Source: JAFGFY01 sp964520425 (GTDB lineage Bacteria > Desulfobacterota > DSM-4660 > Desulfatiglandales > HGW-15). Taken from it: a stretch of 18,733 nucleotides of DNA. The first letter of the stretch is position 1; every line of letters begins with the position of its first letter. The position numbers and the translations under genes were made by a program. The DNA lies in assembly GCA_964520425.1 (NCBI GenBank), contig CAZFMX010000065.1, positions 1 to 18,733 on the forward strand. Reading direction: 5' to 3'. The notes below the pieces were generated by a model. It was not told the DNA's origin. It made no database searches and worked only from the letters and a program-made list of their open reading frames with translations. Positions 7,688 through 16,625 of this stretch are shown piece by piece.

Positions 7688-9235
7688 CTACAATGGCGTA
7701 CTGTATAGATAGTCGAAGTGATCCCAGGCTGCGCGTTCTATCTCGTATGGAGCGGCTTCGACACGAGAATTCCTATCGAAAAGCATGGTCATTCGATCCT
7801 TTCCATAGACCGGCCACTTGCCCACGCTATCACATGATGGGTCTCCTCTGAGGACAAAGGCAACGCAGGAATCTTGCATCTTGAGAGCCAGATCATTCAG
7901 TTCCGAGTCAATCCCAGTGAACTCTTCATCAAGACACCCGAAAAGGAAAGGATTGTCCAGGCCGTGCACAGCGCCAAGGATGCCGTCCATGGCCGGGGAT
8001 TGATAGACAAACAGGTAATGATATGCTGGCGCTCCATTATCGCGCTGAGCCTCCAGCAGCCGGATAGTCGGTATACGGAACATCCAATCCGTATTAATGC
8101 TGCCCAGAAGCCCTACCGGTGTAACACTGCCTTCGCGTTCGCTCAAAGCCTGGTGGTATGCTTCAACAACACTGGGGACCCATTCTGCCGGCATCATACC
8201 ACTCAACCTCTCAACCAGCCCGGTGTCATTCATATTGTGAATAGTGGGATCCATGGTGTTCATACACTTGAGTTCATCAAGAGAGGTACCGGACATAATG
8301 GGGATTTCTTTTGCAACTCCTTTTTTAATTGCATTCATAGGCAGGTCCGCGAGGACCTTACCGTCAACAACAGGCTGAAAAGGTGTGGCACGGTATTCCT
8401 CCTGACGCAGCTTGTCGGACAGCACCTGTTGAGCCTCGAGAAGCTGCCACGTATTCAAGGAGCGTAATGCATCCACATCCTTACCCTTCAGATTCAAAAT
8501 GCTGAGGTACTGCTCTGTAATTCGAACACAATCCTCTAATGGACCTACGATATTGGCTGCACCGCTACGGTTATGGGCTTTGTGAAATTTACCATGCGCA
8601 GCCGGCATACTCAATAGAGTACCGACACTCATGCCTCCGGCCGAAAAGCCGGAAATGGTGACATTATCAGAGTCCCCCCCAAAAGCGGTGATGTTATCCT
8701 GCACCCAGTCCAGCGCTGCTATCTGGTCAAGCAGGCCCTCATTACCCGTAGCCGGTATTTTGCCACCGGTTATTTCCTTCAGGTTCATAAAACCGAACGC
8801 GCCAAGCCGATAGTTGATACTGACAACAACGATATCGCCATGTCTGGCGAGTGTCCCATCTTCCAAAAAAGACTCTGTGCTCGCACCGATAATGAAAGCA
8901 CCGCCATGTATCCAAAATAATACTGGTCGGCGGGCATCATCGAGTCCGGGGGTCCAGAGATTCAAGGAAAGACAATCTTCAGATTGTGGTTGACCTTCAA
9001 AGGATGGCGCGCCAACCAACTCCATTGGCATAAGGTTCTGAGGAGCAATGGGGCCGTAATCTTTAGCCGACCGCACACCGCTCCATGGTTTGACAGGCTG
9101 CGGCGGCATCCAACGTAAATTCCGTGTGGGTGGAGCAGCATAGGGGATACCCTTAAACACATAGAGCCCGTTTTTAAAAATTCCTTCCAGAGCACCGGCT
9201 TTAGTGTTGACAATATTCTGCTGATTGTTGCTCAT
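7688..9235 (-). CDS. Type-B carboxylesterase
   Basis: 515 residues, typical for the carboxylesterase type B (PnbA-like) family of alpha/beta hydrolases, which hydrolyse carboxylic esters. Visible signatures: EDCLSLNLWTP (87-96), oxyanion-hole HGGA (110-113), NYRLGAFGF (141-149), the nucleophile elbow GFSAGG with Ser198, Glu321 in GTSLDELK and His424 in VHGLDNPFLFG. The Ser-Glu-His triad is therefore complete. I start at the ATG at 9235, which has AGGAGG 5 nt upstream. The longer frame to 9283 lacks a site. There is no signal peptide, so the enzyme is cytoplasmic and would need its ester imported, in line with the surrounding permeases. It lies 65 bp upstream of the decarboxylase gene. An attractive but unproven role is releasing an aromatic acid for that decarboxylase. 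Confidence 0.92.
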   Translation of the reverse strand: MSNNQQNIVNTKAGALEGIFKNGLYVFKGIPYAAPPTRNLRWMPPQPVKPWSGVRSAKDYGPIAPQNLMPMELVGAPSFEGQPQSEDCLSLNLWTPGLDDARRPVLFWIHGGAFIIGASTESFLEDGTLARHGDIVVVSINYRLGAFGFMNLKEITGGKIPATGNEGLLDQIAALDWVQDNITAFGGDSDNVTISGFSAGGMSVGTLLSMPAAHGKFHKAHNRSGAANIVGPLEDCVRITEQYLSILNLKGKDVDALRSLNTWQLLEAQQVLSDKLRQEEYRATPFQPVVDGKVLADLPMNAIKKGVAKEIPIMSGTSLDELKCMNTMDPTIHNMNDTGLVERLSGMMPAEWVPSVVEAYHQALSEREGSVTPVGLLGSINTDWMFRIPTIRLLEAQRDNGAPAYHYLFVYQSPAMDGILGAVHGLDNPFLFGCLDEEFTGIDSELNDLALKMQDSCVAFVLRGDPSCDSVGKWPVYGKDRMTMLFDRNSRVEAAPYEIERAAWDHFDYLYSTPL

Positions 9236-9314
9236 GAAAGCCTCCTGAAAACAAGATTTTTCTGAAAGAATACCCTCTCCCACCCATGATCCCTCGTTGA
9301 ATCTTTGAAATGCT

Positions 9315-10490
9315 CTATTCTCCTCTATGACTGATCTTTGGAAAGGCTAGTAGAAGCCCCAGGAACCAGGCCAAGCCAACTCCGGCACCAACCATAAATA
9401 CGCCTTTGAGGGCCACCGACATAAATACCGGTGCAAAGAGGTAAGGGGATAGGAATTGGCCGATATATCCGGATGATCCTAGATATGAGCTGAATCTTCC
9501 CCTGAACGACGGTGGAACCACTTCCCCGATCCATACCATAACCGTGGGCATGACGAGTCCCTGACTGACTCCAAACAGGGCCACGCCCACTATAATCATC
9601 CAGATGTCGGATGCCTGGGATATAATGGTAAACAATACGATCCACAAAGCAACGGCAAAGGTCACGATTGTATGGTAGGTAAACCGGGACCTTATTTTTC
9701 CGTAGATAAGTGAAGTCAATGCTCCCGAGGTTGTCATGACGGAAATAAACAGACTGATGTGAAAGCTGCTAGTTATACCGAAGGTTTCAAGGAATTGAGG
9801 CAGGTAAATGACGATGGCATACAGAAGGATATTGCCAAACAACATAAGACCGTAAATGACCCATAATACTGGATTCTCTGTAAAAACCCTAAATACGGAT
9901 GAGCTTTCACTGATCTGATGTTCCGCCTGATGCTTGACGGACGGTTTTGGAATGGCTGCCATGGCGCACAGACCAATGGGTATGGCCAGCAAATAGACTG
10001 CGAAAGGAAAGCGCCATGAAAACCCGCCCAGTGTGCCACCAATGACTGGATAGATAGCCCCTCCAAGAGACTGTGCACTACCTCTCCATCCCATAACTCT
10101 ATCCCGTTCAATCCCTTCATACATGTTCAGGATCAGTACGTTGATAGCTGTGAAGATTCCAGCCAGAGCAATTCCTAGACAGGCCCTGCTTATCAGAAAA
10201 ATCCAGAAGGAGTTGATCAGTAATCCAGACCCGCCGGCAAGACCATAGGAGATGAGCGTGATGATATAGGGTCTCTTGACCCCTTTGCGGTCAATGATAC
10301 CTCCCATCAATGGGCTGAACAGGGCCATAAACAGCCCATGAGTCGTGATGATCAGGCCAATAGACGTGGGCGCCACACCCAGACCATCTCGCATCAGATT
10401 CTGTACCGGAGCGATGATGCTTCCGGCCATAATGGTCAGGGTCGCCGAGGCAAATATGACACCCAATGAGAAGGTTTTTGGAATGGCCAT
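9315..10490 (-). CDS. MFS permease (DHA1-like)
   Basis: 391 residues with about 12 hydrophobic segments, the size of a minimal 12-helix MFS carrier. The loop 2-3 motif A is present as GGIIDRKGVKRPY, and segment 5 has the glycine-rich GGAIYPVIGGTLGGFSWRFPF that corresponds to the antiporter motif C region. This favours a DHA1-type proton-driven exporter or a metabolite exchanger over an AAHS importer, but substrate and direction cannot be read from sequence. I start at the ATG at 10490 because the 30 residues encoded upstream are polar and non-membrane. No convincing ribosome site distinguishes it. The gene sits between the TRAP system 1 permease and the esterase, and may export a product or bring in the ester. 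Confidence 0.85.
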   Translation of the reverse strand: MAIPKTFSLGVIFASATLTIMAGSIIAPVQNLMRDGLGVAPTSIGLIITTHGLFMALFSPLMGGIIDRKGVKRPYIITLISYGLAGGSGLLINSFWIFLISRACLGIALAGIFTAINVLILNMYEGIERDRVMGWRGSAQSLGGAIYPVIGGTLGGFSWRFPFAVYLLAIPIGLCAMAAIPKPSVKHQAEHQISESSSVFRVFTENPVLWVIYGLMLFGNILLYAIVIYLPQFLETFGITSSFHISLFISVMTTSGALTSLIYGKIRSRFTYHTIVTFAVALWIVLFTIISQASDIWMIIVGVALFGVSQGLVMPTVMVWIGEVVPPSFRGRFSSYLGSSGYIGQFLSPYLFAPVFMSVALKGVFMVGAGVGLAWFLGLLLAFPKISHRGE

Positions 10491-10604
10491 ACCTTTCTTG
10501 TTATTTCCGCCTTTCTTTATGTATATGAAAAGTGCATTATTCCATTTCTGTCTGTCAACTTCAGATTCACTAATGATCACGAGTAACTAAAGAGGCACAT
10601 CCCG

Positions 10605-11921
10605 CTACCTTTGCATCAAATTCGGTAACCAGAGCCCGATCTGCGGGAACATCATCACCATAGCCACGGACAGGAAGCCCAACAACATGAACGGGATGGA
10701 GGATTTGAAGACATCCCCCAGCGTCACATCGCCCGGAGCGATGGCTTTCATGGTAAAACAATCCAGACCAAAGGGCGGGCTAATAAGACCGAGCTGTATG
10801 TTCATCAATGATATAACGGCAAACCACAGCGTATCATAACCGAGGGCTTTTACGAGGGGAAAGAAGACGGGGACGGTGATCATGACGATGCTTGCAGGAT
10901 CCATGAACGCGCCGAGAAAGACAAGGATTATTTGAGTGGAAACGATAAGTAAGATAGGGTGAATATTGAGATCCATTGCCCATTGGATCAACATGGAAAT
11001 AGCCCCTGTCGTGGCCAGAATGCGGCTGAAGCATATCGATCCGACCACGATGAAAAAGACCATGACCGTCACGTGGACCGTATCCTGGGCGGATAGTCTG
11101 ATTGTCTCCCAGGAAAGCTTGCGGTAGATGGCGGCAAGAACATAGCATGCGATGACCCCCAGGGCAGCTGACTCCCCAGGCGTTGCTATGCCCATAAAGA
11201 CGCTCCCGATGACTGCAAAGATCACCAGGACGATAGGAGCTATCTGGGTAAAGCCAGTCTTGATTTTTTGTGAGAGGAGTATGTGAGGGACCTCGTAATT
11301 CGGAGCCAGGGTCGGATTAATCACACACCGGATGATAATATAACTCAGGAACAGGAAAGCCACCATGAGACCGGGTAAGATGATGGCAAGGAGGAGCTTT
11401 CCGATCGACACCTGCGCGACGGCACCGAGGAAAACGGCAAGTGCGCTGGGAGGAATGAGAATCGCAAGTGTGCCGCTCGACACGATCGGTCCCAGGGTCA
11501 TGGTTTTCGAATAGCCCCGTTTTTCCATCTCCGGCACCAGGACCTTACCGAGTATGCCGATTGAGCCCCCACTGATGCCGATCATGGTTCCTAAAAGAAC
11601 ACCGGAACCAATCGCAAGGAGACTGAGTCTTCCGGGGAGTCTCCCCAGGATCTGATCTACCCCATCTATTAGGCGCGTACCGGTTCCAGAGATGAAAACG
11701 ATATTCCCCATAAGGATAAAGAGGGGGATGGGGAGAAAGTTGTAGTTGGTCACCGAACTATAAAAACTCATGGCCAATTGTTCGAGACCGACTTCGCCTC
11801 CCCAGAAAAGGTATGACCCGATGATGCAGATGAATATAAAGGCAAAAGATATGGGCATGCCTGTTGCCATAAGCACAATCAGTAAACCGAACATCAGCAG
11901 TAATGCAAAATACCACTCCAC
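10605..11921 (-). CDS. TRAP transporter large permease, DctM type (system 1)
   Basis: 438 residues with about 12-13 hydrophobic segments along the whole length. This is the large membrane subunit of a tripartite ATP-independent periplasmic transporter, which imports organic acids using the sodium gradient. Family signatures are GISGGSIGILGKVLVPEMEKRGYSK and, just after, SSGTLAILIPPSALAVFLG. A second LGAFMDPASIVMITVPVFFP element lies in the C-terminal half. The GTG start at 11921 has CCGGAG about 8 nt upstream. It follows the small permease gene by 26 bp and the binding-protein gene further upstream, completing a DctP-DctQ-DctM set. Many TRAP permeases have serine or threonine residues where this one has GGS near the first signature. 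Confidence 0.95.
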   Translation of the reverse strand: MEWYFALLLMFGLLIVLMATGMPISFAFIFICIIGSYLFWGGEVGLEQLAMSFYSSVTNYNFLPIPLFILMGNIVFISGTGTRLIDGVDQILGRLPGRLSLLAIGSGVLLGTMIGISGGSIGILGKVLVPEMEKRGYSKTMTLGPIVSSGTLAILIPPSALAVFLGAVAQVSIGKLLLAIILPGLMVAFLFLSYIIIRCVINPTLAPNYEVPHILLSQKIKTGFTQIAPIVLVIFAVIGSVFMGIATPGESAALGVIACYVLAAIYRKLSWETIRLSAQDTVHVTVMVFFIVVGSICFSRILATTGAISMLIQWAMDLNIHPILLIVSTQIILVFLGAFMDPASIVMITVPVFFPLVKALGYDTLWFAVISLMNIQLGLISPPFGLDCFTMKAIAPGDVTLGDVFKSSIPFMLLGFLSVAMVMMFPQIGLWLPNLMQR

Positions 11922-11947
11922 AGTAACATCTCCGGTTATTGCTATGA

Positions 11948-12499
11948 CTACATATTATCCCCAGGGATCTGGTTATCGGCAGCAGGCTTTTCCTTTCGGG
12001 ACAGGACCTTGTACCTCTCAAAGAAGCCTTTGGCATTTCTGATGATTTGAATAAATAACATGAAGAATCCAATGGGGATAATGATCTCAATAGGCCATTT
12101 GGGCGGATTCAATATGGATGCGAGAACAAAATCGCTTTGATAATCCGTTATGGTCAGTTTGATGGTGTAGAACAGCATCACACCGGCCAAGAGTACACAG
12201 AGGCTGTGGCTGATGGTGTTCAGCAAGGCCTCTGTTTTCGGAGAAAGCTGACTGGTAAGAGAGTCCATTTTCACATGGCCATTCATTCTCATGATTGCCG
12301 TCGTGCCGAGGAAGGTCATCCATAAAAGGCTGTAGGTAATAATCTCATACAAAGGTGACCACGTAAAACCGATAGCCTTTCTCAAGATGACATCCGCTGA
12401 AACGGCTAAGGCGTCCAAGACCACAATAACAGCAGCTGCCATCAGCATGCAGTCGATGGTTTTATCGAAGATGATTTCTGCTTTGGGCAAGATCTTCAT
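11948..12499 (-). CDS. TRAP transporter small permease, DctQ type (system 1)
   Basis: 183 residues with four hydrophobic segments (roughly 13-35, 50-70, 90-110 and 130-152), the DctQ architecture. DctQ is the small membrane subunit that pairs with DctM. Segment 1 is followed by VILRKAIGFTWSPLYEIITYSLLWMTFLGT, similar to the conserved first half of the family, and KMD occurs in the loop after segment 2. I start at the ATG at 12499, preceded by AAAGG, instead of the ATG at 12523, which has no ribosome site. The C-terminal 25 residues are charged and cytoplasmic. It lies between the genes for the binding protein (94 bp upstream) and the large permease (26 bp downstream). Confidence 0.9.
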   Translation of the reverse strand: MKILPKAEIIFDKTIDCMLMAAAVIVVLDALAVSADVILRKAIGFTWSPLYEIITYSLLWMTFLGTTAIMRMNGHVKMDSLTSQLSPKTEALLNTISHSLCVLLAGVMLFYTIKLTITDYQSDFVLASILNPPKWPIEIIIPIGFFMLFIQIIRNAKGFFERYKVLSRKEKPAADNQIPGDNM

Positions 12500-12593
12500 A
12501 TCTGACCTTTCCGGATTGAACATGGATTATACAAACAGATGACACCTACTGGTCTTTTTTCAGAACCCAGGTCTAAACCGGAGGATGAGGAGA

Positions 12594-13610
12594 CTAATTC
12601 GCCCTCGGAAAGTCGGGATCAACAAGCCATGTCTTTAATTTAGGTGCAATGTGGGGCCATCTAGTCATGTCTTCCTCCCACATGGTATTTCGATAATCAA
12701 GATAGAATTTCTTTGAATCGGCGGGAGAAAGGCGGATAATCTTCACACCAGCAGTAGAAATATCTTTTTTTACCTTTTCGACAACCTCTGTGAACATCCT
12801 GGCACCGTCTATCTCCGCCTGAATCATCGCCTTGTTAAGAATGTCCTGCTGCTTAGGAGTAAGGCTCTTGTATTTTGCCATGTTCATGATCATCATCCCC
12901 CCGCACGAGCTGAAGGATTCATCCAACATGGCTTTGGTGACTGGCGTGAGGCTGAAATCCTGAATCCCTGGGATACCGATGTTGTAACCGTCTATCGTGC
13001 CCCGTTCCATGGATGTAAAGTAATCGGGGAAGTCTATTGGCACGCAGACAGCTCCTAGCTTTTCGATAAACATCCTGTTGGAGCCTCCCATCGAGGCAAT
13101 CTTAAGTCCGTCCAAGTCCTTTAGGGACCCAATTTCCTTTCTCAAATAGAATACCGTTTGTACCTGTGGAAGCGAGGATAGGGAGGCGCCTAAATAATAG
13201 ACGCCTTGTTTGGCGAATTGGTCCCTGTAGTACTTGAATGCAGGGCCATTTCGAAGTTCCATGGGGCTGTATTCCGCGCGGCCGATTGAACTCGATCCGG
13301 GAACAAGGGCATCACAGAATGGAGACAGGGCGCTTGCAATATCTACAGTACCCCTCTTGACGGCTGCAGGGGCATCAGCTGAGGGGATTGCCTCCGGCCC
13401 CATGAGTCTGACCTTTATGGTGCCGTTGGACATCTCTTCTATGTTGCTGATGAAGAGACGGGCCCAATTCGATCCTGGAGGGATATCGGGCACAAAATTA
13501 ACCAGGGACAATTTGAGTCTCTTTTCCTTAGTGGTACCCGAGTTCAAAGGAATTGAGATGAACATGGAGGTCAATATCAAAAGGAACACTAATAGAGCGA
13601 TCTTCTTCAT
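12594..13610 (-). CDS. TRAP transporter substrate-binding protein, DctP type (system 1)
   Basis: 338 residues. The N terminus MKKIALLVFLLILTS is a Sec signal peptide, so the mature protein is periplasmic. The fold is recognisable from IKVRLMGPEAIPSADAPAAVKRGTVDIA, GSLKDLDGLKI and the hinge region ERGTIDGYNIGIPG. DctP proteins bind the solute and pass it to the DctQM membrane pair. At the position where the family normally has the carboxylate-binding arginine (GLKIR), this protein has GLKIA, with Ala172 encoded by GCC at 13097-13095. The ligand may therefore be bound differently or not be a simple carboxylate. I start at the ATG at 13610 (MKKI) rather than the ATG four codons earlier. A promoter and a palindromic operator candidate lie upstream, so this gene probably opens a transcript for system 1 and possibly the genes after it. 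Confidence 0.93.
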   Translation of the reverse strand: MKKIALLVFLLILTSMFISIPLNSGTTKEKRLKLSLVNFVPDIPPGSNWARLFISNIEEMSNGTIKVRLMGPEAIPSADAPAAVKRGTVDIASALSPFCDALVPGSSSIGRAEYSPMELRNGPAFKYYRDQFAKQGVYYLGASLSSLPQVQTVFYLRKEIGSLKDLDGLKIASMGGSNRMFIEKLGAVCVPIDFPDYFTSMERGTIDGYNIGIPGIQDFSLTPVTKAMLDESFSSCGGMMIMNMAKYKSLTPKQQDILNKAMIQAEIDGARMFTEVVEKVKKDISTAGVKIIRLSPADSKKFYLDYRNTMWEEDMTRWPHIAPKLKTWLVDPDFPRAN

Positions 13611-13647
13611 TGTTCTATCCACACGTTAGTCGGTATTCATGATTATG

Positions 13648-13662
13648 CCTCATGATATGAGG
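13648..13662. promoter_or_regulatory. Candidate operator for TRAP system 1
   Basis: CCTCATGATATGAGG is a palindrome with 6-bp arms and a 3-bp centre. It lies between the predicted -10 box (13688) and the gene start (13610), within the first 40 or so transcribed bases. The motif TCATGAT recurs 12 bp away as part of ATTCATGATTATG. This arrangement would suit a GntR- or TetR-type repressor, but no regulator gene is present in the window. Confidence 0.35.
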
Positions 13663-13687
13663 TCATACACCTTATCGTATATTCCGT

Positions 13688-13717
13688 CTCATACCGTATT
13701 GGAGAGAATCATGTCAA
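13688..13717 (-). promoter_or_regulatory. Candidate sigma70 promoter for TRAP system 1
   Basis: On the minus strand TTGACA (13717-13712) is followed by 18 bp and TATGAG (13693-13688, 4 of 6). It lies in the 197-bp gap between the two TRAP operons, the largest gap inside the minus-strand block. Confidence 0.45.
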
Positions 13718-13781
13718 GAAACGATTCTACACCCAACCTCAAGACGGAAGGCTCTATCATCTCAGTCTTGACTCTACGCCC

Positions 13782-13801
13782 TGAGCCTTTGTTCGGGCTC
13801 A
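13782..13801 (-). terminator. Hairpin downstream of TRAP system 2, weak terminator or attenuator
   Basis: Six bases after the system 2 DctM stop codon, TGAGCC and GGCTCA form a 6-bp stem with an 8-nt loop. No T run follows, so it may only pause or partly terminate transcription between the two TRAP operons, or stabilise the upstream mRNA. Confidence 0.3.
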
Positions 13802-13807
13802 AACACT

Positions 13808-15109
13808 TCACTTCATGAGAAGATCGGGAAGCCATGTTGCTATCTCCGGAAAGACAAAAAGCAGAAGCAGACCTAAGAAGAGAGCTGTTAGAAATGGCGT
13901 TACTCCCCTATATACAAGCCATACAGATTCTTTTGTAATGCTCTTTACAACAAATACAGCAATTGCAATCGGTGGAATGATCACACCTATCATCAATGTG
14001 ACGGCGATAACCATTGCGAACCAGATGGGATTAAAACCTAGCTCTAACACGACCGGATAGAAAATCGGTGTGGCGAGAATCATAAAGGCAAGGTCATCTA
14101 TGAAGGATCCGCCGAGTAGATAGACGAAAACAATCAGACCGATTACGATGAAAGGGTGTACACCAAGGCTAAGGGTCCATGATGCTACAGCGAAAGGGAT
14201 CTTGGACATGGCGATGAAATGACCGAGAACTGTCGATCCTGCGATAAGGAAAAGAACCATACAGGCCATGCGCAACGATTCCGACAAGGATTTAACAAAT
14301 CCTGTGAAATCGAGGTCCTTTTTAGCCACAGTCAGGGCCAAAACGGCGATGGATCCTACAGCGCCTGCTTCGGTGGGTGTAAAGAATCCGGCCAGCAAGC
14401 CTCCGATAACTATAACGAAGATGATCAAGGGCCAGATGATAAGCGGCACACCCTTCAAACGCTCCTTCCATCCGAACTTGGGGCCCTTTGGTGCAAGCGA
14501 GGGGTTGATCTTAACCCATCCGACTACAACGAGAATAAACAAAACGGCCATGATCAATCCCGGTAGGATGCCTGCCATGAAGAGCTTCCCAATGGATTGT
14601 TCCGTGATCATCGCGAAGATGATCAGATTCCCACTGGGAGGTATGAGCATCCCCAAGGTACCGACACTTGCCACAACGCCAGTGGATAGTTTCCGGCTGT
14701 AGCCGTATTTATCCATCTCCGGGATGGCCACGCCCGAAAAAGTCGCCGTAGTGGCAAGAGTCGATCCTGAAATCGCCTTAAAGACCGTTGCACCTAACAC
14801 TGTAGCCAGGGCGAGTCCACCCGGCACATGGCCGACGAATTTTCGGGTTGTGCTGTAGAGCTTGTCGGCTATGCCCGAGTTGAAGGCGACCTGCCCCATG
14901 AGGACAAAGAGCGGGATTACGGTAAAAGCGTAGGAGGTTAAGGCCGAGAAGTAATCATTCGCAAAAAGATTGATCGCAGCATTAAAAGTCCTGAGATAAC
15001 CGAAACCCAGAATGCCTATAATCGTCATGGCAAAGGCCAGTTCAATGCCGGAGAGAAAGAGGATCAGTAGAGCGATTAGACCCATGCAACCGACAGCTAT
15101 CTCACTCAT
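13808..15109 (-). CDS. TRAP transporter large permease, DctM type (system 2)
   Basis: 433 residues with about 12-13 hydrophobic segments. The DctM signatures are AISGSTLATTATFSGVAIPEMDKYGYSRKL followed by GTLGMLIPPSGNLIIFAMI, plus the second-half element GGSFIDDLAFMILATPIFYPV. It forms the ion-coupled channel part of a TRAP importer in the inner membrane. I start at the ATG at 15109, which overlaps the end of the DctQ gene by 8 bp, an arrangement that normally means translational coupling. The longer frame to 15148 would run further into DctQ. The sequence differs clearly from the system 1 permease, so this is a separate transporter rather than a recent duplication. The substrate is unknown. 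Confidence 0.95.
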   Translation of the reverse strand: MSEIAVGCMGLIALLILFLSGIELAFAMTIIGILGFGYLRTFNAAINLFANDYFSALTSYAFTVIPLFVLMGQVAFNSGIADKLYSTTRKFVGHVPGGLALATVLGATVFKAISGSTLATTATFSGVAIPEMDKYGYSRKLSTGVVASVGTLGMLIPPSGNLIIFAMITEQSIGKLFMAGILPGLIMAVLFILVVVGWVKINPSLAPKGPKFGWKERLKGVPLIIWPLIIFVIVIGGLLAGFFTPTEAGAVGSIAVLALTVAKKDLDFTGFVKSLSESLRMACMVLFLIAGSTVLGHFIAMSKIPFAVASWTLSLGVHPFIVIGLIVFVYLLGGSFIDDLAFMILATPIFYPVVLELGFNPIWFAMVIAVTLMIGVIIPPIAIAVFVVKSITKESVWLVYRGVTPFLTALFLGLLLLFVFPEIATWLPDLLMK

Positions 15110-15593
15110 GCCTGACAACTCCTCCCCCCTTGACCATATCAACGACAAGGACCAGGGATTCCATAAAACAGGCCCCGGAAATTATATAGGCCACCGGGTA
15201 ATAGGGGAAGCCAAGAACAGGGGTCACCTGCCCATAAGCATAAAAGTCGATGCCCATTCTGACAGTGGCATAGCCGAGGAGCAGGAACAAGACTATCACC
15301 ATTAAACGAGTCATCACATGAAGCAAAGCTCCTGCCCGAGAAGATACCCTTGAGGTAAGAATGTCCACGATGACGTGTGCTCGTTCTCGTGAAGTGACGG
15401 GCAGCGCCAAACCTATTACCAGTCCGCCGGCAAAAGAAACCATTTCGTATGTGCCGGGAATAGGGTGGCCGAATATCCGCCCGACAATGTCACAACCCGT
15501 AATGACCATAATCAATACAAGAAGAATCCCGGCAGAGATCTCCATCCAGTTACTGATCCGGTCCGATATACGCATCAAGACTCTTTTTTTCAT
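15102..15593 (-). CDS. TRAP transporter small permease, DctQ type (system 2)
   Basis: 163 residues with four hydrophobic segments. The family-like features are MISDRISNWMEISAGILLVLIM-type segment 1, then CDIVGRIFGHPIPGTYEMVSFAGG, which is close to the DctQ consensus (R-x-x-x-x-P-x-x-x-x-x-E), and a VIVDILTSRVS loop. It is the small membrane subunit of TRAP system 2. I start at the ATG at 15593, with AGGGA 7 nt upstream. The ATG two codons earlier lies too close to that site. It follows the DctP gene by 12 bp and overlaps DctM by 8 bp, so the three genes are tightly coupled. Confidence 0.93.
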   Translation of the reverse strand: MKKRVLMRISDRISNWMEISAGILLVLIMVITGCDIVGRIFGHPIPGTYEMVSFAGGLVIGLALPVTSRERAHVIVDILTSRVSSRAGALLHVMTRLMVIVLFLLLGYATVRMGIDFYAYGQVTPVLGFPYYPVAYIISGACFMESLVLVVDMVKGGGVVRHE

Positions 15594-15605
15594 GACCATT
15601 CCCTG

Positions 15606-16625
15606 CTACTGGTTTTTCTTGACCCAGTCCCGGCAAAATTTCAATACATCAGCCGCTGGTATTCCCTTTGCGGATTTCTCTCTTACATATTCATCATAGA
15701 CCGGGGCAACCCTCTCAACCCATCTCTCCTCCTCTTCAGGGCTCAGCGTAAAGGTCGTATGCCCCTGTGTTTTAAGGGTAGTAATGGCGTCTTTTTCTTT
15801 CTGATCCCAGAGTCTGCTCATCTTCTCCAGGTATTCATTCGATAAGGTATCTATGATCTCCTGCACATCCGGGGAAAGGGATTTCCACTTATTCAAGTTC
15901 ATCACAAAGTAGCCGCTGTTAATATAGGATGTGCGAGTATTTAGGGTTGTGTACTTCAAGAACTCTCCCCACTTGAGTTGGCAGAGTGCATCCGAGATGA
16001 CAATAGCTCCATCTGCGACTCCCTTGGATAAGGCATCATAAACGTCGGTGGGACCGAGTGCCAGAGGTACTGCTCCGAGGGCAGCTATTACCTTGGTCGT
16101 TGTTCCCCCCACGGCTCTTAGTTTTGTCCCCTTCAATTCTTCAAGATTCCTTATGGGGCTTCTGGTCTGAAGGTACGCAGGTGGAGAAGACAACATAAAC
16201 AGAACCTTGACGTCTGAGAGTTCTTCCGGCCTAAAGGTCTTAAACAGCTCCATAGACAACATGCTGGCCTCATACCCGCTCTTAAGTCCAAGAGGAAGAT
16301 CCATCACCTCCATGAGAGGAAATCTGCCGGTGGTCGCTCCTATTGGTCCGAAACCGATATCGATAATCTCCTTTACCACTGAATCATAGGTCTGTGAGGG
16401 TGCGGTAAGAGTGGCACCCGGATGAAGATTGACCTTTACCCTTCCGTTTGTCCGTTTTCCAACCTCATCACACCATTCTTGAAGCATGATGGTCAATTCA
16501 TCCGTAGGGGGCGCAAAAGTCGATAATTCCAGCCTGATGGTTTTTTCAGGAGTACAAGCGAATCCACCGATCAGAGACAGACAAGCCAGTAAGATCATGA
16601 TACAAATACTATTCTTTATGTTCAC
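15606..16625 (-). CDS. TRAP transporter substrate-binding protein, DctP type (system 2)
   Basis: 339 residues from a GTG start with GAGG 8 nt upstream. The N terminus is a signal peptide ending GGFAC, so the protein may be a lipoprotein with Cys24, although the lipobox is not ideal. The DctP family is shown by RVKVNLHPGATLTAPSQTYDSV, LEELKGTKLRAVGG, where the carboxylate-binding arginine is present, and DALSKGVADGAIV. It would bind an organic acid in the periplasm for the DctQM pair directly downstream. As the first gene of the minus-strand block it is probably preceded by the promoter for system 2, but I see no convincing -35/-10 pair in the 240 bases upstream. Confidence 0.94.
   Translation of the reverse strand: MNIKNSICIMILLACLSLIGGFACTPEKTIRLELSTFAPPTDELTIMLQEWCDEVGKRTNGRVKVNLHPGATLTAPSQTYDSVVKEIIDIGFGPIGATTGRFPLMEVMDLPLGLKSGYEASMLSMELFKTFRPEELSDVKVLFMLSSPPAYLQTRSPIRNLEELKGTKLRAVGGTTTKVIAALGAVPLALGPTDVYDALSKGVADGAIVISDALCQLKWGEFLKYTTLNTRTSYINSGYFVMNLNKWKSLSPDVQEIIDTLSNEYLEKMSRLWDQKEKDAITTLKTQGHTTFTLSPEEEERWVERVAPVYDEYVREKSAKGIPAADVLKFCRDWVKKNQ

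Noticed and set aside
10491..10604. TTGACA upstream of the second MFS gene
   Set aside because: The -35-like hexamer has no -10 box at a workable distance, so I did not call a promoter.
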